This document shows positions 8,865 to 17,153 of a DNA stretch of 50,610 nucleotides, one piece after another (position 1 is the first letter of the stretch; the number at the start of each line of letters is the position of its first letter). The notes below the pieces were generated by a model that ran no database searches, was not told the DNA's origin, and saw only the letters and a list, made by a program, of their open reading frames with translations. Where the stretch lies: the NCBI GenBank assembly GCA_937900945.1, contig CALCGG010000137.1, forward strand, positions 1 to 50,610, given 5' to 3'. This stretch comes from an uncultured Sulfurimonas sp. (GTDB taxonomy: Bacteria > Campylobacterota > Campylobacteria > Campylobacterales > Sulfurimonadaceae). A program made the translations under genes and the position numbers.

Positions 8865-10473
8865 CTTTTTTTCCTGCATCCTCTTTAATAGCAATTTTTA
8901 CATCTTTAGCATTCGCAAATTGTTGATTTACAATAAACTGTTGTAAAATTGAGAATAAATTATTTACAAACCAGTAAAGAACCAATCCTGATGGGAATGT
9001 TAAAAAGAAAAATGTAAAAATTATTGGTAAAAATTTCATTACTTTTTCTTGCATTGGGTCTGTAAAACTTGTAGGAGTCAACTTTTGCTGAAAAAACATA
9101 GATGCACCCATTAAAATTGGAAGGATGTATGTTGGGTCCATTCGAGAGAGGTCATCTATCCATAGCATCCACGATGCACCTTGAAGTTCAACAGCATTTA
9201 AAAGTACGCGGTATATTGCAAAGAACACTGGAATTTGTAAAATCATCGGCAAACATCCACCTAGTGGGTTTGCTCCATGCTTTTTATACATTTCCATTGT
9301 TGCTGCATTAAGGCGTTGCGGTTCGCTTTTATACTTTTCTTTAAGCTCTTTCATTTTCGGAGCAAGCTCTTTCATTTTCTGCATTGAAACCATACCTTTG
9401 TATGTCAATGGATACAAAATAGCTCTCACGATAAGAGTAAGCGCTATGATAGCCCAACCCCAGTTTCCAAAAATTCCATGCAACCATGACAAAAGAGAAA
9501 AAAGCGGTTTTGCAGCGAATGTGAACCAGCCATACTCTATAGCATTGACAAGTGCAGGATTTATAGCTTTTAAAACCTTATGCTCTTTTGGTCCTAAGTA
9601 GCCGTTAAAAGTACTATTTGGAGTGGCTTCAAAATATATTACAGGATTATCACTTCTATCTCTGTCCACTATAATATTGGTATCTTTCTTAAATCCATAC
9701 ATGATGCTTGCAGTATACTGATCAAACGCAGAGGCTAAAGTGACTGCACTAAATACCTTTCTACCCTCAGCGTCACCGTCTTCAATAATCGTGGCAATTT
9801 CATCATCAGTATATACCATGCCTCCTGCAACTGCCATAAGTTGTTTGGATACCTCAGGTCTTTGACCGATGTATACAAAATATCTAGCATCTCTTGATAA
9901 AACAATATTTACATCATAATGTCCATCAGCATAAAAAGTTAAATTTTTTGTTACAATCAAGTCTTGAAGTTTTTGAGTCAAGACAACCTGAACAGGCTTA
10001 TCTTTAATAATTGCTTCAGAAACAGATGCGGTATAAGCTGTGCTGATTGCTTCATTATTTAAAACATCATCTGCGAATCTGACATAAAGCGGTTTTGCCC
10101 CTGTTGGAGAAACTACTTCAGCATGAAGATCATCTGAATTGTTAAATTTATCTTCAAGTAATATCTTTGAAGATATACGACCTAAAGTATCTAATTTTAG
10201 TACAAAATTATCACTTTTAATTGTAACAATACTATTTGAATTTGCTGAGCCAACTTTTTCATCAACCGAAATAGCATGACCTAACTCTTTTTCAATAACT
10301 TGAGTATTTGTACTGCTTACGTTTTCTTTTACTGAAATATTTTTATTCTTGTTTTCGTCTAAGGCTAATTCTTGAGCTTTAGGTGGAAAAATTGCTGTAT
10401 AACCCAGGAAAAACACTACTGATAATGCTACTGCTAGCATTAATCTTTGATTTGATGTCATTTTATCTAACAC
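8857..10473 (-). CDS. yidC: Membrane protein insertase YidC
   Basis: A 538-residue protein with an N-terminal membrane helix (about 8-27), a large periplasmic beta domain (about 60-320) and a C-terminal five-helix insertase core. The core includes the positively charged cytoplasmic loop MKELAPKMKELKEKY and the GGCLPMILQIPVFFAIY segment. Length and layout are those of Gram-negative YidC. It inserts and folds inner-membrane proteins, alone or with SecYEG. It overlaps yidD by 7 bases and jag by 8, so the cluster is translationally packed. Confidence 0.97.
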   Translation of the reverse strand: MLDKMTSNQRLMLAVALSVVFFLGYTAIFPPKAQELALDENKNKNISVKENVSSTNTQVIEKELGHAISVDEKVGSANSNSIVTIKSDNFVLKLDTLGRISSKILLEDKFNNSDDLHAEVVSPTGAKPLYVRFADDVLNNEAISTAYTASVSEAIIKDKPVQVVLTQKLQDLIVTKNLTFYADGHYDVNIVLSRDARYFVYIGQRPEVSKQLMAVAGGMVYTDDEIATIIEDGDAEGRKVFSAVTLASAFDQYTASIMYGFKKDTNIIVDRDRSDNPVIYFEATPNSTFNGYLGPKEHKVLKAINPALVNAIEYGWFTFAAKPLFSLLSWLHGIFGNWGWAIIALTLIVRAILYPLTYKGMVSMQKMKELAPKMKELKEKYKSEPQRLNAATMEMYKKHGANPLGGCLPMILQIPVFFAIYRVLLNAVELQGASWMLWIDDLSRMDPTYILPILMGASMFFQQKLTPTSFTDPMQEKVMKFLPIIFTFFFLTFPSGLVLYWFVNNLFSILQQFIVNQQFANAKDVKIAIKEDAGKKDD

Positions 10474-10802
10474 GACGACCCTTTATAGGAAAAATTTTTT
10501 ATGATATGAAAACGGTTTTTTTTGTTTGGAACCAACCAATATTTTATTGAGCTAATCCCTAGTTTAGTGGGCTTACAAGAGAGTTTATCTAGTAATGGAT
10601 ATTCTATACCACCATCAAACAATTGATTACATCGTAGTATTCTAGTAAAAGAGTGGTAAAAAGCACTTGAAATGGAGTTGTTTTCGAAGTTAATTCTTGC
10701 AAATTCGCTACATGTTGGGTAATATCTGCAACTTCCATAACCAATCAGTGTAAAGAACTTCTGATAAAGCCATAATAATTTTAATAAAAACTTTTTTATC
10801 AT
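10467..10802 (-). CDS. yidD: Membrane insertion efficiency factor YidD
   Basis: A 111-residue protein with the signature CRYYPTCSEFA (cysteines near 25 and 31) and the RILRCNQLFDGG segment of the YidD family, which helps YidC-dependent insertion. The C-terminal extension of about 35 residues beyond the core is usual for campylobacterotal members. It starts 1 base after the rnpA stop and runs into yidC. Confidence 0.93.
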   Translation of the reverse strand: MIKKFLLKLLWLYQKFFTLIGYGSCRYYPTCSEFARINFENNSISSAFYHSFTRILRCNQLFDGGIEYPLLDKLSCKPTKLGISSIKYWLVPNKKNRFHIIKNFSYKGSSC

Positions 10803-10803
10803 A

Positions 10804-11151
10804 TTAAAAATTAGCCTTTAAAGCTTTAGCGCGATGTATTATTTTCTTGAAATCATTTGTTAAATTCTCATGTGAAGATTCTACAAGTGACTGCTTTGCA
10901 ACAAATATGTAAGTTCCGTCTATGAAGGTTTTGGAGTATTCACAAAAAAGAGCTCTTAGCCTTCTTTTAGCACGATTTCGTTTTACCGCATTGCCAATTT
11001 TTTTGGTTGCCGTAAATCCTACTTTGTGAATTCCATTTTGGGGGAGAAAAAAAAGTACAACATTCTCTGAATGTTGGTTTATCCCTTTTTTATAAATATA
11101 CTGAAACTCACGATGCTGTTTCAGCGTATTAAATCCGCCTAAACTGTCAAT
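10804..11151 (-). CDS. rnpA: RNase P protein component, probable ATT start
   Basis: This is an open frame of about 115 codons whose product contains [14 protein letters not shown] near the N-terminus and the RNase P signature [16 protein letters not shown]. It is the protein subunit of RNase P, which trims tRNA 5' ends. No ATG, GTG or TTG lies in frame between the preceding stop and the conserved region. The best candidate is ATT at 11149-11151, inside the last codons of rpmH, with an AAAGG Shine-Dalgarno-like run 9 bases before it. CTG codon 10 is an alternative. The overlap with rpmH is 13 bases, and yidD follows after 1 base. Confidence 0.9.
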   Translation of the reverse strand: MDSLGGFNTLKQHREFQYIYKKGINQHSENVVLFFLPQNGIHKVGFTATKKIGNAVKRNRAKRRLRALFCEYSKTFIDGTYIFVAKQSLVESSHENLTNDFKKIIHRAKALKANF

Positions 11152-11273
11152 CTTTTACGACCTTTAGCACGACGACGATTAATCACATTACGACCATTTG
11201 CAGTTGCCATACGAGCTCTGAAACCATGAGTTCTTTTTCTTGGTGTATTATGTGGTTGGTATGTTCTTTTCAT
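11139..11273 (-). CDS. rpmH: 50S ribosomal protein L34
   Basis: A 44-residue highly basic protein starting [18 protein letters not shown] and ending GRKRLTV, the complete L34 sequence. An AAGGA ribosome-binding site lies about 6 bases before the ATG. It heads the rpmH-rnpA-yidD-yidC-jag-mnmE-ruvX cluster and overlaps rnpA. A candidate -10 box (TATGAT, minus strand) lies at 11305-11310. Confidence 0.97.
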   Translation of the reverse strand: MKRTYQPHNTPRKRTHGFRARMATANGRNVINRRRAKGRKRLTV

Positions 11274-11304
11274 TGACATATCCTTATATTATTTTAAGAG
11301 CGCA

Positions 11305-11310
11305 ATCATA
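11305..11310 (-). promoter_or_regulatory. Candidate -10 box for rpmH cluster
   Basis: TATGAT on the minus strand, about 30 bases before the rpmH start in the 73-bp gap after the permease gene. No good -35 hexamer is seen, which is common for campylobacterotal promoters. Confidence 0.4.
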
Positions 11311-11346
11311 CAAAAATATTACTTAAAGTGCGGTTAATACAGCCGT

Positions 11347-12192
11347 TTAGCTCTGTATCTGCTTTTGATTTGTTAATTGCTGAAGATAATTGGATATATT
11401 TATAAGAGAAAATGTAACTAAAAATATCATAAGCCCTGGAAAAAAGCTTACCCACCATGCTATCTCAACGACATCTTTTCCACCGCTGAGTATTGTTCCC
11501 CAACTCATTTGCGGGGCTACTATGCCAAGTCCTAAAAAACTAAGTCCTGATTCTGCGAGGATTGCTCCGCCAACACCAAATGTAAAACTTACAAAGTATA
11601 TTGGAGCTAATATTGGGGCATAGTATTTAAAGAGTATTTTCATTTTACTGACATTTGCTATGTTTAAAATCTTTATGTAAGGCTGTGTTGTGATTTTAAA
11701 GCTTTCAGAACGGATGAGTCTTGCTGTAGTCATCCATCCTGTAATAGAGATAATAACTATCAAAACCCATGCTGAAGCATTCACATAACTTACTAGTGCC
11801 AAGAGCAGAAAAAAAGTGGGGAAAGTTAAAAAAAGGTCCACTAAAATTACAAAAGACTTATCAATTTTCCCTCTAAAGTAACCAGCCATAGAACCGAATA
11901 AAAGCCCTATGAATGAAGCTATAAAGGCACTGCCTACGCCGATTGTCAGAGAAACTTTTCCGCCCTCCATCAACCTTGCCAAGATATCTCTTCCGAGTCT
12001 ATCTGTTCCGAGAAAATGGCTCAAAGAAGGTTGTAGTAAAATGGAGTCACTATCTAATGAGTAAGCGTCTACAGAGTATACCAATGAACCAAAATAAGAA
12101 AATAAGAACACAAAAATTAGTACAAATAAACTGAATTTAGGTAAATTCATTAAAAGACTTTTAACATGACGAGGATTATTGTTTAATTCCAA
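11347..12192 (-). CDS. OppC/DppC-type ABC transporter permease (orphan)
   Basis: A 281-residue integral membrane protein of the peptide/nickel ABC permease family. It has the N-terminal helix, the conserved LGTDRLGRDILARL motif after the first periplasmic loop, five further hydrophobic segments, and an EAA-like loop with GLSFLGLG and SWGTILSGG. Such permeases need an OppB partner, ATPases and a binding protein; none is encoded nearby, so partners must be elsewhere. Its start lies 17 bases inside the flgK end, so it is read as the last gene of the flagellar transcript. Confidence 0.88.
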   Translation of the reverse strand: MELNNNPRHVKSLLMNLPKFSLFVLIFVFLFSYFGSLVYSVDAYSLDSDSILLQPSLSHFLGTDRLGRDILARLMEGGKVSLTIGVGSAFIASFIGLLFGSMAGYFRGKIDKSFVILVDLFLTFPTFFLLLALVSYVNASAWVLIVIISITGWMTTARLIRSESFKITTQPYIKILNIANVSKMKILFKYYAPILAPIYFVSFTFGVGGAILAESGLSFLGLGIVAPQMSWGTILSGGKDVVEIAWWVSFFPGLMIFLVTFSLINISNYLQQLTNQKQIQS

Positions 12193-14053
12193 GCAGAGTC
12201 TGCATCATCTGATCAATAGTAGTTATAACTTTTGCAGCCGCGCCATAAGATGTTTGATACTTGATAAGATTTGTCATCTCTTCATCAAGATTTACTTTTG
12301 ACACTGAAGAGTATTCCATTTCTACCGAATTGAACTGAGTATTTACTGTGTCATTTTTTCCTTTTGCTATATTTGTAGCCATACCGACATCAGTTGCTAT
12401 CATATCAAACATGCCATATGATGTTGTGTTGTATATATTTCTATCTACTTTAAACTCATAATTTTCAAACTGATGCTGCATCATGCTTAGAGCAACTCTA
12501 TTATCGCCTGATGTTGAAGATTTTCCGGCAGATATCAATGTGGGATTTACTTTTAACTCATGTTTTAAGGAGATGTTTCTTGCACTGTCTCCATCAAAAA
12601 ATCTACTCATCCCGAGCGCACCGGCAAAATTTGTCCCAGATGAAAAATTAGCATCTTTTAAATTATCTTGAATTGCGAACGTATACCCTTTTGCTTGCAG
12701 AGTTGGATCCATGGTAAATTCAACGGAATTATTTCCACTTGCCGTTGCCCAGTTGTATCTAAGATAATTATCTATATCATTATTTGCATTTCCATCGGCA
12801 TTATCATCGACTTGCGCCGTCATTTGAGCTTCTATAGAGTTTGACCCTGCTATACCGCCCATTGAAGTTGAAACATCTATATTTATTTGTCTTGAAGCGG
12901 CAATATTTCCATCTATATCATACACTATAAGATTAAAAGAGCCTTCTTTAACATTTAATCCTGAACTCATTAGCGATGCTGTTTCACTAGTATCTAGAAT
13001 ATTGGAGTTCATTCTTGTAGTAGAAGACTGAGCATATAAGTTGTTAGTAGATTCTATTATACCTTTTGCAAAAGCGTCTAATTCTGAGACAACATTTTGT
13101 ATGACACCATCTGTAGGCATTCCGCTTGTTGTATCGATAGTACCGCCTCTAAGATTTAAAATAGAACCTATTTTACCGCCTGTTATTGCTTCATTCATAG
13201 GAATCAAAACTCCGTCCTGTCTTTCGTATGAAATATCATAAAAACCGGTGGGATTATTAGAATTAGACAAGACTAATGGATGGTATGAAGCACCATCTAC
13301 TATGTTAAAGCCATTTACACTAAGGGTATAGCTTCCTGTTCTTGTATTGGAAGAACTGTCAATCTGCATATTTGACTCTATCTGCCCCACATTAACATCA
13401 CTGCCAATAAGTTGTGATAAAGTTTTTTCAATAAGATTTCTTTTATCTCTTAAATCATTAGCTGAGTATTGCCCATCCATCTCTGCGTTATCAATACTTA
13501 GATTTAGTTCAGACAACTGCTGCGCTAATCTATTAACTTCATTTATATTTGTACCTAATTCATTATTTATTTGTGATTGAAGAGATATAACCTGTTCTTG
13601 TGTTTGAGTTATATGGGCTGCAAGAGTTTCTGCTTGTTTAGCTAAAGCTAATTTTATAGCATCATTGTCAGGATTATCAGAAAAAGTTTGCCACATGTTG
13701 TAGTACTCTTGTAAATCTGCTTTTATCCCTACTCCATCAATCTCCGGAAAATATGTTGAGAGTGTGCTTAAAGTTTTCGTTTCAAAATCACTATACTCTT
13801 TACTGGCAGAGATAGCAGTATATTTATCAAATACAAAGTTATCAAAAATTCTTTTAATTGTTGTGACTTCCGCACCATTTCCAACCTGTCCAGGCATACT
13901 ACTTACCGGTGTTGCAGCAGCTGAAACCACTCTCTGTCTGGTATAGCCTTCCGACTCAGCATTTGAAATATTATGTGCAGTCGTATCAATTGCCCGTTGG
14001 GCAACATCAAGACCAGAATATCCAATATGGAGTGAATTAAATATAGATGCCAT
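12176..14053 (-). CDS. flgK: Flagellar hook-associated protein 1 FlgK
   Basis: A 625-residue protein. The N-terminus SIFNSLHIGYSGLDVAQ and TAHNISNAESEGYTRQR form the flagellar rod/hook N-terminal signature. The C-terminus, with SKVNLDEEMTNLIKYQTSY, is the matching D0 helix. The length fits FlgK, the first hook-filament junction protein. It starts 1 base after the flgN-like stop, supporting chaperone-client coupling, and its end overlaps the permease gene. Confidence 0.95.
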   Translation of the reverse strand: MASIFNSLHIGYSGLDVAQRAIDTTAHNISNAESEGYTRQRVVSAAATPVSSMPGQVGNGAEVTTIKRIFDNFVFDKYTAISASKEYSDFETKTLSTLSTYFPEIDGVGIKADLQEYYNMWQTFSDNPDNDAIKLALAKQAETLAAHITQTQEQVISLQSQINNELGTNINEVNRLAQQLSELNLSIDNAEMDGQYSANDLRDKRNLIEKTLSQLIGSDVNVGQIESNMQIDSSSNTRTGSYTLSVNGFNIVDGASYHPLVLSNSNNPTGFYDISYERQDGVLIPMNEAITGGKIGSILNLRGGTIDTTSGMPTDGVIQNVVSELDAFAKGIIESTNNLYAQSSTTRMNSNILDTSETASLMSSGLNVKEGSFNLIVYDIDGNIAASRQINIDVSTSMGGIAGSNSIEAQMTAQVDDNADGNANNDIDNYLRYNWATASGNNSVEFTMDPTLQAKGYTFAIQDNLKDANFSSGTNFAGALGMSRFFDGDSARNISLKHELKVNPTLISAGKSSTSGDNRVALSMMQHQFENYEFKVDRNIYNTTSYGMFDMIATDVGMATNIAKGKNDTVNTQFNSVEMEYSSVSKVNLDEEMTNLIKYQTSYGAAAKVITTIDQMMQTLLGIKQ

Positions 14054-14054
14054 C

Positions 14055-14489
14055 TTAAACTCTCACTTCCAAAATAGAAGGATTTTTTGATGCAACTTTA
14101 TTGTAGCCCTGCATTTCCGTTGGAACAATTCTTTCTAAAAATGTATTGTATAAATTACTGACTGCTAAAACTAATTTTGCATATTTTTTATTTATTTCTC
14201 TTAAATTAGAAAGTTCTATTTTCAACTGTTCTAACTCTTTATGCTGCTCTTCATTTAATAGTTCGGGAAGATCTTTATCAGGGTTTACAGTCATCAAAGA
14301 TGAAATCTCATGGTCAATCATCGCTTTTTTAGATTCAAAAGCTCTTATTTTTTCCTCTTTTAAAGACAATCTGTCAAATTGTGGATCATGCTTGGCTACT
14401 CTAATATCTTCCATATCTGATTCAGTGATTTTTATCAAATCCCTTAAATCTGTTAGAGCACCTCTTAAATGATGAGACAACATAATCAA
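14055..14489 (-). CDS. flgN: FlgN-like flagellar export chaperone
   Basis: A 144-residue, almost wholly alpha-helical coiled-coil protein rich in Glu, Lys and Leu. The sequence is not distinctive, but its position between flgM and flgK, length and helical character fit FlgN, the cytoplasmic chaperone for FlgK and FlgL. It is 21 bases after flgM and 1 base before flgK. The symbol is assigned mainly from context. Confidence 0.7.
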   Translation of the reverse strand: MIMLSHHLRGALTDLRDLIKITESDMEDIRVAKHDPQFDRLSLKEEKIRAFESKKAMIDHEISSLMTVNPDKDLPELLNEEQHKELEQLKIELSNLREINKKYAKLVLAVSNLYNTFLERIVPTEMQGYNKVASKNPSILEVRV

Positions 14490-14510
14490 CCCCTGTTTTA
14501 CTTAAAATAT

Positions 14511-14720
14511 TTACAATAACTCTTCAGCAATTTTTTCTGATAGAGCTTGCAAATTAATTTCATATGTGCCGGCTTCGATAGACTCTTTAATCTTCTCAAT
14601 CTTGCTCATATCACCTTGTTTTGAAATACTTGTTACTGACTTTTGTGCAGTATTCTTAGCGTCACTGAGACTGCCAGAATTAGTAATAGCAATTGCTGCA
14701 CTATTTACTTGCGAAATCAT
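14511..14720 (-). CDS. flgM: Anti-sigma-28 factor FlgM
   Basis: A 69-residue protein whose C-terminal half (KIEKIKESIEAGTYEIN, then ALSEKIAEELL) matches the sigma-28-binding helices of FlgM. The N-terminal half is short and Ser/Asn-rich. FlgM holds FliA (sigma-28) inactive until it is exported through the hook-basal body. It lies downstream of flgJ after a 90-bp gap with a palindrome that may carry its own promoter. Confidence 0.87.
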   Translation of the reverse strand: MISQVNSAAIAITNSGSLSDAKNTAQKSVTSISKQGDMSKIEKIKESIEAGTYEINLQALSEKIAEELL

Positions 14721-14736
14721 TGTTTATCCTTTTTAC

Positions 14737-14774
14737 TTGTCGATATAATTTTATTCATACTACTATATCGACAA
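14737..14774. promoter_or_regulatory. Perfect 11-bp inverted repeat in flgM leader
   Basis: TTGTCGATATA at 14737-14747 and its exact complement TATATCGACAA at 14764-14774, separated by 16 bases, lie in the 90-bp gap before flgM. Each arm carries CGATAT read toward flgM, which resembles the -10 element of campylobacterotal sigma-28 promoters. It may combine a sigma-28 promoter with an RNA hairpin in the flgM leader (inference). Confidence 0.5.
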
Positions 14775-14810
14775 AAAGCAAAAAAAATATACATGATTTT
14801 CACTATAATC

Positions 14811-15119
14811 TTATTTCTTTTGACTCAAATAATCATAAAGCATTTGAGAAAATCCAAAGCTTCCTGCACTCGCCTTTGAAAGTTCATCCCTATACATAGA
14901 CTTGTATATTTTATCTCCCGGATCATTTTGCTCAGAAAAAAGATTTTTCTCATCTTGCATCGCGTTATCCATCATCATCTTGACAATGACAGCTTCAAAT
15001 GCATCTGTTTGTTTCCTGAGCTCTGCATCCTCTGCCTTTGGATCTATTTTTGGAATAGTATGCTGCTGCGCGACTGAAGCTGTTTGCATGTTCAAAGAAT
15101 TAAGACCGTAAAAGCTCAT
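14811..15119 (-). CDS. flgJ: FlgJ-like rod-binding protein (rod domain only)
   Basis: A 102-residue protein matching only the N-terminal rod-binding half of enterobacterial FlgJ: KQTDAFEAVIVKMMMDNAM and GDKIYKSMYRDELSKAS. The C-terminal muramidase domain is absent, as is usual in Campylobacterota, where a separate hydrolase clears the wall for the rod. It overlaps the flgI stop by one base (TAATG), so the pair is translationally coupled. Confidence 0.88.
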   Translation of the reverse strand: MSFYGLNSLNMQTASVAQQHTIPKIDPKAEDAELRKQTDAFEAVIVKMMMDNAMQDEKNLFSEQNDPGDKIYKSMYRDELSKASAGSFGFSQMLYDYLSQKK

Positions 15120-16159
15120 TATATAACCTTTAATTCAGCAGATATACTGCCTGCACTTTTCATAGTTTCCAAAATAGATATTATATCTTTTGGAGTAGCC
15201 CCCAGCTTTTGTAAGGCCCTAACCAAGTTCGCAACCGTTGTCGTTCCATTTTTTGTATATATCTCATTTTGATTGAGTCCGATAACCAAATCATCATCAA
15301 CAGCCATAGAGCCAGCCGGTTTTGATGGAGTTTCCTGCTCTTTTATTTTGATTGTTATCCCGCCATGCGTCATGATAATAGGCTTCACTTCTATTCCTAT
15401 TCCAGCAATAATGGTTCCGGTTCTCTCGTTTATTATAATTTTGTTTTTTGTTTTATAATCCATATCAATATTTTGCACTTCTGCTAAAAATTCCACCATA
15501 GATTTATTTTCCGGTTTTTGCAGTTTTATTGTTCTAGGATCCATCGCAACGGCCACTTGAGTGTTATAAAATTCATTTATTGATTGCTGTATGGATACGC
15601 TGTTTTGAAAATTAGATTCTTTTAATGAAAGCGTTGCATATTTTTGATGGTATAAATCAATGTTAATTTCTCTCTCAACATTGCCACCTTCATATACTAA
15701 TCCTGTTGTAGGATGAGATTCTGCAGCGCCGTCATTTCTTCCACCAATACTAACCGGTCCTTGTGCTAAGGCATAAATCTTGCCATCTACCCCTTTTAAC
15801 GGAGTCATCAACAATGTTCCACCCTCAAGCGATTTAGCATCACCTATAGAAGATACAGTAATGTCAAACTTGTCACCTTGTCTGGCAAATGATCCAAGAT
15901 TGGCAGTAACAACAACAGCGGCCACATTTTTAGATTTTATATCTACAGGGTTCATGTCTATGTTCATAGCTTTTAACATGTTTGCGATAGACTGAAGAGT
16001 AAATTTAGAAGTTGTTCCGTCACCGGTTTTTTTAAGACCGACTACCAACGAATAACCTATAATTTGATTATCACGAACACCCACAATATTAGCAACATCA
16101 TTGATTTTAGTAGCGTAAATACTAGTACAGATAAATAAAAATAGTATAATTTTTTTCAT
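15119..16159 (-). CDS. flgI: Flagellar P-ring protein FlgI
   Basis: A 346-residue protein with a short signal peptide (cleavage near SIYA). It then shows the FlgI sequence: IVGVRDNQIIGYSLVVGL, GTGDGTTSK-like GLKKTGDGTT, and a C-terminal TVANLVRALQKLGATPKDI. It forms the periplasmic P ring around the flagellar rod. A strong AAGGAG ribosome-binding site precedes the ATG, and a sigma-54 promoter fits in the 45-bp gap upstream, making flgI the likely first gene of this flagellar transcript. Confidence 0.96.
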   Translation of the reverse strand: MKKIILFLFICTSIYATKINDVANIVGVRDNQIIGYSLVVGLKKTGDGTTSKFTLQSIANMLKAMNIDMNPVDIKSKNVAAVVVTANLGSFARQGDKFDITVSSIGDAKSLEGGTLLMTPLKGVDGKIYALAQGPVSIGGRNDGAAESHPTTGLVYEGGNVEREINIDLYHQKYATLSLKESNFQNSVSIQQSINEFYNTQVAVAMDPRTIKLQKPENKSMVEFLAEVQNIDMDYKTKNKIIINERTGTIIAGIGIEVKPIIMTHGGITIKIKEQETPSKPAGSMAVDDDLVIGLNQNEIYTKNGTTTVANLVRALQKLGATPKDIISILETMKSAGSISAELKVI

Positions 16160-16185
16160 AGCTACTCCTTGAATTGTTCAAGAAA

Positions 16186-16202
16186 CAGCAATAACTATTC
16201 CA
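16186..16202 (-). promoter_or_regulatory. Sigma-54 promoter of flgI cluster
   Basis: On the minus strand TGGAATAGTTATTGCTG has the invariant GG and GC 10 bases apart and reads GGAA-N6-TTGCT, the form known for Campylobacter and Helicobacter RpoN promoters. The start site would fall near 16175, leaving a leader of about 16 bases that still contains the AAGGAG ribosome-binding site at 16165-16170. Middle flagellar genes in this phylum are typically RpoN/FlgR dependent. Confidence 0.75.
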
Positions 16203-16204
16203 TT

Positions 16205-16795
16205 TTACTCGCTGTCGAAGTATGAGAGTGTTGTATTTCCGAATTTTTTAGATTTTTTCATTTGAAATGAGCCTATGACAGCTGGAAGTTCTAAGCCGCT
16301 CATATGCTCAACCACAATAAGTTTTACATTTTCTTCGGGCAAAGAGGCAATGAGATTTATTGTCTTGTCATAAATATCTTCCATCCCTTCTCTTATGCTA
16401 AATGGAGGGTCTATGTAAAAGTATGCGCTTTCATCATTTCGTTTTAACTGTGCAAGAACAGCTTTTATATTTGCAAAACTGTCACCGCTAAACACCTCAC
16501 ATGCACTTGCATCTGTCACAGAAATATTTTCTTTTAAAACTTTAAGAGCATCTCTGTCTTGTTCCATGAATAGTATTTTTTTTGCACCCCGACTTAGTGC
16601 TTCAAGTCCTATGGAGCCGCTTCCTGAAAAAACTTCAACAAATACAGAATCTATGATTTCAAACTGAACTGTGTTAAAAAAAGATTCCAGAACTATACTT
16701 TTTGAACTTCTGGTAGTTTCTTTTGAAGGAAGCTTGAGAGTTTTACCTTTAAATTTTCCCATAACAATTTTTTTTATTATCGGTTTACTTTTCAT
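16205..16795 (-). CDS. rsmD: 16S rRNA (guanine966-N2)-methyltransferase RsmD-like
   Basis: A 196-residue SAM-dependent methyltransferase. GSGSIGLEALSRGA is the SAM-binding motif I with the RsmD-type spacing, and IDPPFS is a D/NPP(Y/F) catalytic motif with Phe instead of the common Tyr. It methylates G966 of 16S rRNA in E. coli. The upstream gene overlaps it by 11 bases. The annotated start adds a short basic N-terminus, and a later ATG at MGKFKGKTLKLP could be the real start. Confidence 0.9.
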   Translation of the reverse strand: MKSKPIIKKIVMGKFKGKTLKLPSKETTRSSKSIVLESFFNTVQFEIIDSVFVEVFSGSGSIGLEALSRGAKKILFMEQDRDALKVLKENISVTDASACEVFSGDSFANIKAVLAQLKRNDESAYFYIDPPFSIREGMEDIYDKTINLIASLPEENVKLIVVEHMSGLELPAVIGSFQMKKSKKFGNTTLSYFDSE

Positions 16796-17153
16796 AAAAT
16801 GCTCTCACAGCTTTTAAAATATTTTGTTGGTACTCTGTAGTTAAGTATTGTATTCTTTTTTCTAAAATATCAAAATTCAATGGATCATGCAAGACTTCAT
16901 CATCATTTTCTACCACTTCATATTTGAGTATTTTATACCTGTTTTCCAGCGCCAATACAAGTTGCGACTTGGAAAATGGTTTCACTAAATCTGCTTTGGG
17001 GCTGCTTGAGATATAAAAACATCTGTTATCGTTTAAACATTCCACATCTCTCACAACTATGTCACACTTTTTTGTTGAACTTAAATATCTGGATAAAAAA
17101 AGTTCCAGTGATTTTTGCAGCAATGGTGATTTACATTCAACAGCAATTTTCAT
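16785..17153 (-). CDS. Uncharacterised protein, possible degenerate receiver fold
   Basis: A 122-residue protein not recognised as a named family. The first half has alternating beta/alpha character (KIAVECKSPLLQKSLELFLS, CDIVVRD, CFYIS) followed by KADLVKPFSKSQLVLALE. The KPFS(x)nL part resembles the Lys-Pro and final helix of response-regulator receiver domains. The acidic phosphorylation pocket is not evident, so if it is a receiver it is a pseudo-receiver. It overlaps the dnaQ-like gene by 4 bases and rsmD by 11. Confidence 0.6.
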   Translation of the reverse strand: MKIAVECKSPLLQKSLELFLSRYLSSTKKCDIVVRDVECLNDNRCFYISSSPKADLVKPFSKSQLVLALENRYKILKYEVVENDDEVLHDPLNFDILEKRIQYLTTEYQQNILKAVRAFYEK

